This document shows positions 40,101-55,100 of a DNA stretch of 64,000 bases, one piece after another. The notes under the pieces were generated by a model. That model had not been told where the DNA came from. It ran no database searches and saw only the letters and a program-made list of their open reading frames with translations. Positions within the stretch are counted from its first letter, which is position 1. Every line of letters begins with the position of its first letter. This stretch comes from Phoronis australis. Taxonomy: Eukaryota; Phoronida; Phoronidae. The stretch is taken from positions 626,696-690,695 of the forward strand of contig NMRA01000106.1 of the NCBI GenBank assembly GCA_002633005.1, given 5' to 3'. The position numbers and the translations under genes are program-made.

Positions 40101-43100
40101 TAAAATTCAAATTACTTTCGCATGTCTTACACCACGTCATTTCTGACTCACAAGCATTTTTCTTGCACAGACCTCTAATCAACATCATGCAACTGACACA
40201 AAAACAGAGCAGCGAATCAAGAGACAATTGACGATTGCACAAAGGCAGTAATGGAATGCAAGATACGTGAATATCAGACCATACTGCAATGCATGCAAAA
40301 TATTGATAATCAGAAGTGTGACAACACACTCCTCAGCAACCAAGTGGCCAAGCCAAGTGAAAATTTGTCATTTACACACTAAACCATAGACTCATGGGTA
40401 AAAAGTGCATTTTTCAAGCCAAGCTCTCAATTCGAGTGTCTGCGGTTCCAAGTTTTTATTATACTATATCTGGATCAGTAACATCTCAATAAAATCGTGT
40501 AATTAGAACGTACCGTTCTTCTTCACAGGAGCCACCGTTCGTGTTGACGCAAGCGACTTCCGTTTAGTAGGCTTAGGTTCGGCAAGTTCAGCAGTGCTCT
40601 TAGATACACTATGCACGGACACGTGAGAGCCCTGGAACCAGAAGAGCGCCATCTTAAGAACACGCGCGACACTACCTTTAATGCTATGCTCTATTCAGCA
40701 GATGAAGATATGTAATTATTGAATGCTTTTGGAGCAAAATGTTTCCCCGCTGATGCAGAGGTGCACGTGTACACTGTTTTGCTGACGACACATCTTTCAC
40801 AATCTCGTTCACACCTATGTATATTCATCAGCAGCTTTGGTGGTAGCGAGATTCATTTTTCTCCGTCCAAAATACCATAAGATATCATTTGTAAATGAAA
40901 CCACTTTTGTGTGTGCTACCACCTTTTGTCAGTGATTGGTAAATGTTGTTCTACGTAGCATGTTGTTATCCAATGTGTGCATGCTGTAAAATTCACCAAT
41001 ATGGCCGACCAGTGAAATTTCATTTTCTCATTTTTCCGTATAAGATAGGCCACACCAAAACAATGTTTTGACTTTCTGCACCATAGCTACCAACAAAAAA
41101 TGTTTTGGAAAATTGTTGGCATTGATAACTATGCAAGAAGTATTTGAAAAATGAGAAAGGTCAATTTCAGCAATTTGTTCGAAATTGAAGACATTTTACT
41201 GTATACACATGTATATTAGTGAAGCTGTGCCAATATACCGAATCGGGTACAGGAGCATAACCAAGGAGGAAAAATTTCCAATATTGTGAGAATGAAAGTT
41301 GTCTTTTTTAAATACAAAATGGAAGACATTGCGCAGAATTAAATTTAAAATTAATTATTACATAGTAAAAATGGACAAAGACAAAGAATACCCAGTTTAA
41401 AACATGAACAAATACAATGGATATCCACCTGTGCCTATAAGTAAAACTAAGACACATGTGCCTATATGTGAAAAACTCTAGCAGAAAATTTTCTTTGAAA
41501 AAATGTATTATTTTGGCATGTAGGCACCCAGACTTAAGTACGTGATTTAGTGTATAAATAATTGTAATCAAATTATAAGTCAAATACCTGTGCAATACAA
41601 CTGGAAACAAAAGGATACAATAACACAGAATAATGCAAAGTGACTACAGAAATTTAAAAAACATGCTTGACACCATCAACCCACAACAAAATATAAATGA
41701 CATTGTAAATGGGGTAGGTTGTGGGGTAAAGATAAGGGACATCTACAACTATAATGGACGCCAAACAAAAATACATAGATCTCAAAATCAGGCTGAATAA
41801 TGGCCTTCCAAATTATTTTGCAAAGTCATATCCAAATCTAAACCATGAGATGGCCAGAAACAATGTGATCATTTATCACCAGTTGTCAATAGAAAACAAT
41901 TTCACAAGTTCAAAAACCCAACCACAATCTGGCGAAACATGCTCCATACAAAAGGCAGGGGTGCAATGAACAAGGCTAGAGTGGCGATTTTGGTGAGTCC
42001 ACACAAGACCACTGTTGTGTAAAATAAAATTTTGTGACTGTTTGGTAAGTAACGTCGCGACCACAGTAGCATAAATTACCAAAATGGTCACAAAAGGCAG
42101 TGATTGGACAGCTACACCAGAATATGGAATTGTGGTAGTTAATGTATTTTGGGTGCTTAAGAATGACAAAAAACTGGCACTTTCTGTTGCATAAGCTTAA
42201 TTTTATTTTGCAAGTTACAAGTATTAAAATGCACCCCTGCCACAAGGCACAAGAATTAAAATGCACCCCTGCCATAAGGCACAAGTATGAAAATGCATCC
42301 CTGCCACAAGGCAAAAGAGGTCTCTGGGTGCAAAGATTAAAACAAAATAGCATCCTTCACCTTTCTGACTGATAACTCACTAATACACGACTGCATCCTT
42401 TTAGCTGAAGAAGCTGTACACGGGTATTTTATGTCATCAAACTAATTGTAAACAAATAAATACTTTAGTGAATTAAAATATTGCTCATGCATGACACCTT
42501 ACGTTCATTGGCAGTTAGTAGATGGGAAAGCAACAACTTTTAAAGCTGGGTGTGCAAAATTATGAACTTGACACTTTTGTAGAAACAACCTCCACTCGAA
42601 AATGAGTATTTCAGACATGTCATGATTCCATTTCACTTGAGACACCTTGAAAGACACCGGATAAACTACATAACTACTACGCTTGGCTCTTGGAGATGCC
42701 GGAATATTTTTCAAACTTTTGAACTTCACTTGATGTGCTACATGTTCAAAATAACACAAATGTCTTTGACCAATAACATTCAAGGCTGGCAGACGATAGA
42801 CAGGTAAAGGGTTCAGTTCTGAAAGCGTCATGTCTGTAGAAGGACATGTCAGTAGAAGACCACAAGACCAAGTGGAGATTGTCAGTTGGTCATGAGGATG
42901 CACTTTCAAAATACATTGACATTTACTTTCAAAATAACCTTTCTTTTCTTAGCAGTCCCATTCTGAAGAAAAACAGAAAGTCGTACGCTCATGAAATGAA
43001 AGCAAAAAATCTTCATTTATATTAATTACCTATTAAATATCATAAACTGTTCACTCAAACATTTACCATTACACACCCGGTGAAATATGATAACACGAAA

Positions 43101-46100
43101 GTGACATTGAAAAACACTTAGCTACTTCAATAGTTAATCAATAACTAGTGTACAATTCTTCAACACAATTATTAAACAACACTTTAAACGTTAGTGAAGT
43201 GAGAAAATTTATCAAAACAAATTAGGAATCTACAACTCCTGAATACAAATAACGTTGCTTAACATGCGACTACAAAACTAGTGCAGAATTTAGTCAATTC
43301 CTGTTTTCATGCATCTTTTTCTAAACAACGCCATCTATGAACATTCAGCTAAACTAATCATATTTTTTCTAGCTATATGTGTCACTCTTCTACAGCTCTG
43401 TGAAACAAAGCACTTAAGCGGAAACGCGAGTTTTCAAAAGTTCATTAGTTATTCAAAAGAGATGCTCATCACTTTGTCAATTGACAATAATCAATGAGAA
43501 AAAAACATAAAAATTAACATCAGCAGGGGTCAGTGTTGCTAAAAGCAAAAATATCCCAAGATTCGATTGTTTATGCATTCCCAATCCAAACAGCGGTGTT
43601 AACAAAACTGCCCGAGCCATAGGGGGTCACTAAAATGGCAAAACAAGAATTCGAGGCGGGGTAGGTGCACTAAAAACAAATGTAAAAAACAGAATACCAG
43701 ACAATCGTTTAATAGACTCAGAAGCGTAATCTTCATTGCCGTTATGCAGTCAAATAAAAGAGTTTACAAAACAAGTCCAACCTACCTCAGAGTTCAAAGA
43801 CAGACTGCTGGAGCTTTTTATCCCAGATAATTCTAAATTCGAAACAGCACCAGGGACATTGCGTTTACCTGAACAAAGGAGAAGATATGTTTATCAAGCA
43901 TATCGTCCAAGTTCTACAAACCAAATTTGATTGTTGACACTTAATCCTGTGGTGACAGGTATGAGCATTTATTGATTAGAAACATCAAAATGTCTCAATC
44001 ACATCATGTTTCGACAAGAACACCTACACTTCAAGGCTACAATTGAAAAATGACAAGGCCTAGACAGTGGTGTTTACTGAAAATTGTCATGACAACCATT
44101 TTGCTTGAGTCGTTATGTTTACCATGTTAGAAGCTTCTACAAGATTTGGTTCGCTTTCAACATTGACAAAGCCAACACAAAACCAGAAAAATAAAAATAG
44201 CTGAACTTCCTTGATTACTACGTTGTTGAAGCGAAAATACGTAACAACGCATCAAACCTGCTGAAGATGGTCGTGATCTAGAATGACTGGCCCCATCCGT
44301 AGCATCCACGTGACGGTCATGTGGGGACTGTGACCTGCTGTTGACCTCTGACCCCGACCTTGGTGACCTCAGGTTGGCCTTCTTGGAAGCAGACGNACAC
44401 CTTACGTTCATTGGCAGTTAGTAGATGGGAAAGCAACAACTTTTAAAGCTGGGTGTGCAAAATTATGAACTTGACACTTTTGTAGAAACAACCTCCACTC
44501 GGAAATGAGTATTTCAGACATGTCATGATTCCATTTCACTTAAGACACCTTGAAAGACACCTGATAACTATATAATTACTACGCTTGGCTCTTGGAGATG
44601 CCGGAATATTTTTCAAACTTTTGAACTTCACTTGATGTGCTACATGTTCAAAATAACACAAATGTCTTTGATCAATAACATTCAAGGCTGGCAGACGATA
44701 GACAGGTAAAGGGTTCAGTTCTGAAAGCGTCATGTCTGTAGAAGGACATGTCAGTAGAAGACCACAAGACCAAGTGGAGATTGTCAGTTGGTCATGAGGA
44801 TGCACTTTCAAAAAACATTGACATTTACTTTCAAAATAACCTTTCTTTTCTTAGCAGTCCCATTCTGAAGAAAAACAGAAAGTCGTACGCTCATGAAATG
44901 AAAGCAAAAAATCTTCATTTATATTAATTACCTATCAAATATCATAAATTGTTCACTCAAACATTTACCATTACACACCCGGTGAAATATGATACCGTAA
45001 CACGAACGTGACAATGAAAAACACTTAGCTACTTCAATAGTTAATTAATAACTAGTGTACAATTGTTCAACACAATTATTAAACAACACTTTAAAAGTTA
45101 GTGAAGTGAGAAAATTTATCAAAACAAATTAGGAATCTACAACTCCTGATTACAAGTAATGTTGCTTAACATGCGACTACAAAACAAGTGCAGAATGTAG
45201 CCAATTCCTGTTTTCATGCATCTTTTTCTAAACAACGCCATCTATGAACATTCAGCTAAACTAATCATATTTTTTCTAGCTATGTGTGTCACTGTACTAT
45301 AGCTCTGTGAAACAAAGCACTTAAGCGGAAACGTGAGTTTTCAAAAGTTTATTAGTTATTCAAAAGAGATGCTCATCACTTTGTCAATTGACAATAATCA
45401 ACGAGAAAAAAACATAAAAATCCACAAAGGCATCAGCAGGGGTCGGTAGCGCTAAAAGCAAAAATATCCCAAGACTCGATTATTTATGCATTCCCAATCC
45501 AAACAGCGGTGTTAACAAAACTGCCCGAGCCATAGGGGGTCACTAAAATGGCAAAACAAGAATTCGAGGCGGGGTAGGTGCACTAAAAACAAAATGTAAA
45601 AAACAGAATACCAGACAATCGTTTAATAGACTCGGACGCGTAATCTTCATTGCCATTATGCAGTCAAATAAAAGAGTTTACAAAACAAGTCCAACATCAC
45701 CTACCTCAGAGTTCAAAGACAGACTGCTGGAGCTTTTTATCCCAGATAATTCTAAATTCGAAACAGCACCAGGGACATTGCGTTTACCTGAACAAAGGAG
45801 AAGATATGTTTATCAAGCATATCGTCCAAGTTCTACAAACCAAATTTGATTGTTGACACTTAATCCTGTGGTGACAGGTATGAGCATTTATTGATTAGAA
45901 ACATCAAAATGTCTCAATCACATCATGTTTCGACAAGAACACCTACACTTCAAGGCTACAATTGAAAAATGACAAGGCCTAGACAGTGGTGTTTACTGAA
46001 AATTGTCATGACAACCATTTTGCTTGAGTCGTTATGTTTACCATGTTAGAAGCTTCTACAAGATTTGGTTCGCTTTCAACATTGACAAAGCCAACACAAA

Positions 46101-49100
46101 ACCAGAAAAATAAAAATAGCTGAACTTCCTTGATTACTACGTTGTTGAAGCGAAAATACGTAACAACGCATCAAACCTGCTGAAGATGGTCGTGATCTAG
46201 AATGACTGGCCCCATCCGTAGCATCCACGTGACGGTCATGTGGGGACTGTGACCTGCTGTTGACCTCTGACCCCGACCTCGGTGACCTCAGGTTGGCCTT
46301 CTTGGAAGCAGACGCCTTTGTCTCCACAGTTAGCTTGCTCTTGACCTTGCTGAGGTCGGGCATCTTGTGACTAATTTTCGGTTTGGGTTTCTCCTCCTTG
46401 GGTTTCTGTGGTTGAACAGGGTGGAGCTCAATGTTAAGCTTGCTCTTGACCTCTGTTTTCGGCTTCGGTTTACGTGACTTACTGGCTTCCAGCTCGGACA
46501 TGATGTTACCCCACTTGCTCTTCGGTGTGTGCTTCACGATCTTCCTCGGTGTTTCCCCGTCGTGTTCATGATGAGACGAGACAGAATTGCTGCGAGACCG
46601 CCGATTATCTTTTACTGCCAGTTTATTCGAGTTTTTCTCTTTATCTGTCGCCTCACTCTTCTTCTTTGAGGAGACATTTTTAACATTCTTCTTGGTGGCT
46701 CTGTTGTCTATTTTTGCTCCCTTTTTCTGTTGCGCCGTTTTCGACTGAGTGGGAACAGGATGCTTTTTGTCAACAGTTTTATGACCAACTGCTGCTTTAT
46801 CATTAACAAATTCATGTTTTCCATCACTGTTTGCATTTGCAGGAGAAGAATTCTTTAGAGATATCGACTCTCTTTCACCACCATTTTTTTCTTCCACATG
46901 ATCTTGCACTGTAACTTCTCTCTCAGCCAAAACATTGTCTGGTGCATTTTCAATCTTACTTTCGGGTTTAATTTGCAACTCCACCTCCGCGTTTGGGACA
47001 TTGTCGACAGCAATCCCCTCACCACTGATCAAGGTAGTGTCGTCGCAAATTTCCTCAACGTCATCCACTGACATTTGCGAATCTTCCATGGTAGTGCTCA
47101 CAGCGGGAGTCAGTTCTGTGGAAATACTCATACTGGCGACTTCAGAAGACATGCCTGAACATGGCAAGTCATCTTCAGTGTCCACACACATTGGGTCGGC
47201 ATCTTCCATGTGGTGAGGAATTTCATCTTTTTCCTTCTGCATGATATCATCAGCGACATGCGAGTATTCTCCCGAAATGGACATTTGACTTTCATTATCC
47301 TGAGTGTCTGTCTGCAGGGCGTTCTCTTCAGGGTCTGGGACAACCTGAAAGTGCAGAACTGGAATGACATATTGCAGACTCATGAACTTGGATGTGATAC
47401 CTTCAAAACAAGAAAACAATTTCAACAGTTACTGTGGGACACCTATGGACACATACTGATACCAAACATAGTGCAGACTCAATTACATGTTTCAAAGGTG
47501 AACAACAAGCAAACCGCATGGACAAGCATGATGACCATTCTAAGGTCAGTCTCCAAGGTCAGACCCCAACTCTCTGAAACCCGTTCCAAGATAAAAAAAA
47601 AACGATACTTGACCTAAAACCCCTAAATACCAGTTCTGATTTCTACACAAGTCATATACCTGCAATATTCCCTGTTAAACACCAAAATTCCATTCATGGG
47701 AATTAAGTACAGGCCAGGGATCTTAATTCAAACCTGGATCTCGCAAGTTGGAATTTGGTATCCATGTTCAGAGCACTTTTGGAGCCTGTGCAGGAGGCAA
47801 GCAGTGCAAGCCTGCTTAGGAACAGTACTCGAACAAGGTAGGCAGCTTTGAAAACAACTCCACTAACTTTTACCTGTTCGTTGTCTTCAGCTTGGTACAA
47901 GGCTTCCGGTACGCTAGTGTCTTGTCTGCAGGAAATAAAACACAGCACCACAGTTAAATAATTGTCATTATCATGTTTGCCAACAATAAGAAATTCAAGT
48001 TTCTGCAAACCCACCACTGACCTAAGAAACTAATGTTAGATTTAGACTACTTACCGCTATAAATCTTGCCTCGACTCATTCCTTCTTCACCTGAGAAGGG
48101 ATTTCTAGGCTTCGAAAGAACTGACACTTCCTATCGCCCAAGAACATGGCTTACTGAATAAAAATGAGTCGCTGTGACAACTAGTTGACAGGGCCTGGCC
48201 CTAAAAAGACTTCAAACTCACAGTTCCTCCTAAGTCGAGAAATCATCTCTAACCTGAGTAGCAGACAATTTGAGACATGTTATGTAATGGTAAGTGGTCC
48301 CATTCAGAAATCAATTTTTTAATAGAAGGCGGATTTATTGCACAGAGGGAAAAAATTATAGTAATACTTAGAGATGATGAAGTTGCTTACCACGAACAAA
48401 ATTGGACTTCCAGTGAGTTTCAACTTGACTAATGTACTATTTCCATAAAAATTAATAAATTTAAATGTGTGAGTCACAGAAACACAACAGCGTTAGTTTA
48501 CTATGACACTGAGAAGTTTACTCAGTTCAACTTCACCAGCCCAGATATAACGCTTTCTAACGGTTTCTGGGCTTAAGTCTTATTATTGTACATTGTATTT
48601 TGCATAAAAAACATTAACTTCACCAGCAATTTCCGTGAACAGTAGTTTGAACAGTGAAATGACTGAAAAATAGTGAACAATTTTACTGATGGCGTTATTT
48701 GACACACTGCTAATTAATGAAAATAATCTAGTGTACACAAATATAAAATATGTTAATTGTTAATCAAGGTTCAGCCATTACCATATACAAATTAAGTGGC
48801 ATGAAAATCCCTAGACACATTTTTATAAAACATTTTGAAGAATTTTAATAATCATAACTCTTCAACACTCTTAGAGAAACAGGCTACACTTGATTTACTT
48901 CATCGGTTCCCCCGGGTCAACCAGCTAAGACATCTGATTGGTCTGTAAGATAGAAGTGGTCATCGAGAACAACTCAACTGTCTTAGCCAGTTGACCAGCA
49001 GAACTGAAAAATTGAATCGAGGGCAGCTTCGGTAGCTTCTAACAGAAGTCACTCGAGCCAACGGTAAATAAAACCTTTTTAAAAAAGTTTTAAGGCTATA

Positions 49101-52100
49101 ATAACCGAACAATTATGATTAAGCCATAAAATGCATTGTTCATCATTACCCATAACATGTGACTGCAAAAGACCTTTGCTGCGATATCCAGCGCTTAAGT
49201 TATGCATTGACAATATCCAGAAATTATGTGAAACTTCATTTCACTTCATGGAAAAGTGAGATACAGAAAACAGCTATTGAGTCTGTACACAGCAGGTAGT
49301 TACATTGTTAAGAAGGCATGATACGCGCATTAATATAAGCCAATGTAGAGTTAAGTGCTGTAATTGTGCACAAGTAACACCAACCTTGAACACTTGAAAA
49401 CACACCAATTTGGCATCTGTGAAAGGAACCATTACAGGTCTATACACCACGACCCGAATATTTAAGAAATATTTTCACGTCTATGACAATGGCATTCTGT
49501 TTGAATGGGAAACTAACTACAATGCTTGCTGTATTCTTCCACATTAAAGGGTATAAATTGAAAATCTAAAGTATGGGGAAAGAAATTAAGTCGGACAGAG
49601 GTGATTAAAAGAAAGCATTGATTTTCTAAATATTGTGATGGGGTTTACTCCATCTGCCAATTGTGGATAAATGACCACAGAGTGGTAGATATGGGAGACA
49701 CAGCACACACAGACTATGTGTTGCTTCTGAGATGAAGGCAAGAAATTGCATTTTGAGAGACAAGAGGAGCATTCATGAGGATATGGTGTTTTGAGAAACC
49801 CAAAGTTTGGGTGCATATCGAGCATGGGTGTTTAAAAGGGAAAATTTTGAGAATCAAGGGGTGGGTGTTTGGTCAAATGTGGACCTTGACCCTGATAAGA
49901 ACTGTTATGACAAGTTATAAATACAAAGATCGAATGGAATTTTTTTTATTGAAATTAATAGTAAATTCATCAGGATATACAAAAAAGCAAATTTTTTGAT
50001 TTATCCTCCAAAACCTACAAGACATTATATGCAGTGAGGCTTCACAAATTATACTTACAAATTAGGAATTACGGGCCCTGCATCAGTAATGTCTGAGTCA
50101 CAGCACATCTCATCAACATCATGACCATCAGATGGCACTCCGGTCTGTTCATTGGCTGAAATCATGAAACACTCGGGTTTAATCAAGCACTGTCAAACAG
50201 TAACTGCAAAATTAGAAACAAACTCAACAAAAAATTTGACATGCACATTTAGAAGAACTTCTTTTTTCTGAAACAAATTTGATTGATATATGTTTCATAT
50301 TCTTCAATAAGCTTTAAAAAATAAAATAAAAATTATACCTTCAGCAATGAACTACGCATTGCTGTTACATACTCGGACGGAACCATGGCAAACAGATTGT
50401 GCATGTATGAAAATCACATTAATCTAATTTGGAAGCAGGCAATATAGATCATACAAGATTCACCTAATCTACTTTGGCAGAAAACGAATATAACTCAATA
50501 TTCGATGCACTCAAATGCACAACGGTGATGGTTATGCAATAACCATTCGATCGCAAAAGCAACGACGGATGTGGGATAATCCAAAGGATAAAGTTATCAA
50601 CGTTATCTGCACGCTATTGGCTGAATGCAACTGTGTTCACCGGGGACATGAGAACATGAGTACAGACACACACAGCTAGTAAACAGTCTGCCTAATGGAC
50701 TATTGATTCAGACTATAAATGAGGTCTTCTTCTAATGACACAAAGTGTAAATGAGTGTGGGGTGGGGTAGCTTGTGTTCAGTATTACAGTGTGTCGCTGA
50801 CGACAGATCTGCGAAGTGCCAAAACCAAGGGTTTTCAAATAAGTGGAAAATTGGATCGTATGACCGTACACTGTATTATTTTACATAAGCCACAAGTAGC
50901 GTGCTACCAGATTAGAGAAAATGTCTGTTTTTAAGAATTCTCTCGCAAAATAGTTTTAAGTACACAATGCCCCAAATAACAGTTACAATTTGAACAACAA
51001 ATCTTCACCTAGTTGGCAAACAACATGGTAGACAAGTGGAATTTAATGTTTGGTGAAATTCTAAACAAAAAGAAAAATTTCCTTTTTTGTCGACGCCAGT
51101 TCAGCCAACCACGTCACAGCATCACTGACGCTGGTTTGAGTTCAGCACAAAAGCAGAAGTGCACCTCAATTTATTTGACATCAACAAAAAGGAAATAACA
51201 AATCACCACATCAATTTTCAACACAACCACAGATCACAACCAAATATCCTTTTTTGGCTAATTTGATGAATGTTCTGTCCCAAATTGAAGAAATTTTGTG
51301 GTTAATCAGGATCTGTTCATAATTTTGCACATCAATATCTCTGCTTCCTAATCAATAAAACTACTTAGAACACACGTGAACTTTTAGCTCTTCGTCATGG
51401 TTCATCTAAAGGCCGTATCTCAAGGTCAGTCCGTTACCCTTGACAGTTATTACAGAGTTATGTTCACCGGGGTATAAATAATGGATTGCTAAAACTGCAG
51501 TGAATTTAATAATAATCCCTTTCACAGCAAATGAACTATCAGTAAAACCAATGAAATGGTAACAAGAGTCTTTTTATTCATTGACTCTATTGACCAATGG
51601 TGTTATCAGTGACAAGGTCACCTTCATTTTAGATACTACGGTGAATGAAACAAAACAATGTGTAAGATAAAGTTGTATGTGAACACCATTGGTCGTTTTC
51701 TCCACCTGGTGAGCCAAACATAAACTACTGTACATGTAATTCTTCGCTTATTTGGCACACAATGTGGGTGACGTGAAATTCCACTTTGTCACATTTCTTC
51801 AAAAAATAAAGACTGAAAACTTCAGTCTGTTTCTAGCCTGGTTTGTACTGTGTAAATCTCACAAAACAACATTTGGTAAAGTTTCCACAATTTGTAGCAA
51901 AGTAATCGGCATTTGGAAAATGGGAAAATAATAATTTTGGAAATTATTTTTGTGCAAAATAAGTGGAAAATTAACCGTACATTTGCACTCTGCAATAAGC
52001 AATCAGACAGATACTTGCAAAAGAAAATATTTTTTCACTTTGAAAGATAAACTCAACTCTTGTTGCTATGATTTTCCATATTTTGCATTTTTCAAATGCT

Positions 52101-55100
52101 TGCTGTACTGGTGCAAATGCTTAGCATTCTAAGAAATGCTATTTGAAGATAAAAGTCAGATACCAATTTTCCCACCATAATATGTACTTTACTGTAGAAT
52201 CATACCCGTATTGAGTCAATATAAACAATAAGTGATTAGGTTTTAATAGAGTTTCATAAAAATTCTATTATAAAGTTTGACATGGCAAACATGAATACTT
52301 AAGCTCAACACACAAACACTTAAAAAGGCATCACTTAAAGACATCCATCCATCCACTTGATCATAATGTAATCCAATACTATGGTACATCAATTTAATAC
52401 AGGAAGTGTTCATTTATAGTTCACAAACGCCTATAGGCGAAGCAGTGTAACAAAGCTGTTTATACTACTACGCATATGGTAGACTCGAGTGAGTACAAAA
52501 CTTACAAATTATCACTCACGCCGTGTTTGTAAAATAATTGGCAAAAAAACCCGCACTCATTAGCTCAATTGCATAGCAGTTAGCGTTTTTCAGACGTTTT
52601 TTGCATGTCTGCATGCGGATGTTTTGCCCATTACTGTTGAAATCACCTCAGCTGTAAAGCCCCAACCAATCTAGCTCCATTTCAGCCACGTTGCTGGCAA
52701 CTATCAACCAGCAGGGTCTGAGTCTTTGATCTTTGGATTCACACTTAACAACAGAGGCATTCAATTAAATCTAAGGTGTTCCAGATGGAAGACAGAAGCA
52801 ACCACGGGAGTCCGGTGATGATTAATAAAATAATACTAAAAGTTCAAAATCAAAATTATATGTAGAGTTGCTTCAGACAACAACATTGAGAACATCATTC
52901 TCAGTCACTTCTCTTAATAACAGAGCAAATTCCCAGTTGTAAGGCATTTACCCATAATGCCGTGCGTTCATAGGGCAGTTGACCCCCAGTAGTACACTGT
53001 TTCCCTGCTAAACTCTATTTTGCATTGATATTCATGTGTAATTTTTCCTTGAGACAGCAATAAATTGCACTGTAAGTTGTAATGCAGACATAAATAATCG
53101 AAAAGCTGAATGAAACATGACAAATCATTCTTCGCATGCCCAACTCAGGCTCAGTATGTTAGCAACCCAACCTTTCGAAAACTAGGCCAATCACATGATG
53201 CATTTCCTACCTCCACAACAGAGGAGAGTTGAATTTGGGATGTGGGAATTGATAACAGCATCTTTATCAAACAATAGGTCGTGGTTACCCAGAGGATAAG
53301 AGATACAAAAACCTTGGTACTAGGATTCAAGCACAGCTATCAACAAAATACCCTAATGGTACATGAAATGCAAAAATATCTCATCAAGAAAGACCAGCTA
53401 CAATTGAGACCTCTCTACATATTCAGTTTCATAACAAAGTGATTGAAGTGAAACAAGACTTTGAGTTTAAAAGAAATGAAGAATTGCTCTACCGTAATAT
53501 GTCTCATCCATGGAGGCTTTGTATGGTTTCATTTCTCAAAATAACATGGATTCATTTTGTGTATAGCTAGTGTGCAAGAAATCCGTCTACTCCCAGTCAA
53601 TATGGAAGCCAGGCGTACGCATTATCCAAGCATTACTGCAATCATCAAGGCAAGGCAATGTAAATTTTAACAGACTTACCTGATGATGGGAGATCAGAGT
53701 TCAATTGGTGATCAGAGTTCAATTTATCCGCCATCTCCAAAATCTCTGCATCTTCTGTTCTATGACTTGCTTCATCTCTGGCCACATTCTACAAAGCAAA
53801 ACAAACAGAATGGTACAGGTAATGTCTTAATTAATTGTTTCCATCTAGTGCCAATTAATGCAGGCTCTTACATAATGTGACCATGCTTTCTGTGAAAACA
53901 ATCTGATTGAAGTGTTTAATACATCATCTTCTCAGCTTGCAAAGGGAAGGAAGAGCCATCAGACTGAGTACAACTGAACAGCTTCAGCATTCACAGCTTT
54001 GAGGCCTGCCTCGTGCTACCATTCACAAAAAAATTACTTAAAACATGGTCTCCACATCCAAGATACATAATTTTCAATTTTCACCAGTTATCTTTTCTAA
54101 AAAGTATACTAATAGTAATTTTTCAAATGACTTTTGCTCGGCATAAATGACAGCATGAATTGCACTATGGAGGGTCACATGTACTTATCTTAGACAAGTT
54201 TACTGGTCTTCCCCAAGTGTTATTGTCCTGTTTAATTTTCCACGACTTTTCTATTCATTATTCATGACTTTTCTATTCTTTTTTCATGTTTCCCAGGTTG
54301 AGGGGGACTACCAACAACAGTCAATTCTGACATTACTCAGTTCTGACAAAACATTGATACACAGTGACGGAATCATTGCTGTTCCATTTTTAAAACACAC
54401 CAAAACATCTGGAGAGGAATTTAGAGGTCTTTAATTCGGCGAGTTACCGTACTGTTTCTAATTTTACATGATTACGCACACACTGTGTGCCAAGAAATGT
54501 TTCTTGATTGCTTCTACAGCTAGACTGCCCACTGCAAACTTGACTTACAGCCAAGTTCCTTCAAGTGCGAACATCATGAGGTGAATAAATAAAATCTTAC
54601 TCTGTCAAATTTCTTGACAAAAATGAATATGAAAATTTTTACTACTAATCATTACTTGGTTCGAAATGTACACACATCATCAAACAACACACGAAAAAGC
54701 ATTTTATCACTGTTATTGGTTCAATTTCAAATCAGAGGAAATACTCCTTAGCATCTTTGTTATAGCTTGATTTATGTTAACAAAATGAGAGATATTGAGG
54801 AAATAAGACTATTTTAACTTGGTACATCTCATTTCACAAATTGCCAGTGTCGAATGGTTGGATTTAATTTTGCTATCCTCAAAAAAGATCGAGTCGAAGT
54901 GGAGCTCATTAGTGTTATTTTTGGCTTCATAAACATTTTGTTATTTTTTCATCTCACCTAAAACTTGGCACTTTTTTACCTTCCCCCTCTAACGCCCAAT
55001 ATATAACTTTGCTTTGCTGCTGTATGTGATGAAAACCAACTACCAGTAATATCCCTGTGAAAATTGACTTTGATTTTGAAAAAAAAGTTATCAAGCAGCT

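Larger units (their letters stand above)
37894..40290. repeat. Duplicated block d, copy 2
   Basis: Second copy, starting directly after the n at 37893. It contains exon H in continuity with exon G. Confidence 0.75.
42494..44395. repeat. Duplicated block e, copy 1
   Basis: Direct repeat of 44397-46314, ending at the n at 44396. It contains part of exon E, exon F and the microexon. A few substitutions and short indels separate the copies. Confidence 0.75.
44397..46314. repeat. Duplicated block e, copy 2
   Basis: Second copy, joined without a break to the full exon E. This copy should be used for the gene model. Confidence 0.75.

Noticed and set aside
42505-42909. Minus-strand open frame of 134 codons, partly repeated at 44536-44811
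   Set aside because: Repeated only because of block e; the frame breaks in the second copy, and no acceptor/donor pair fits the neighbouring exon phases.
3987-46314. Five near-identical direct repeat pairs as real segmental duplications
   Set aside because: Every pair lies at or near an assembly n and the copies differ as alleles do; a tandem-duplication mechanism that always ends at a gap is implausible.
52555-52680. Possible tRNA A box (TTAGCTCAATTGCATAGCA)
   Set aside because: No B box follows at a suitable spacing.
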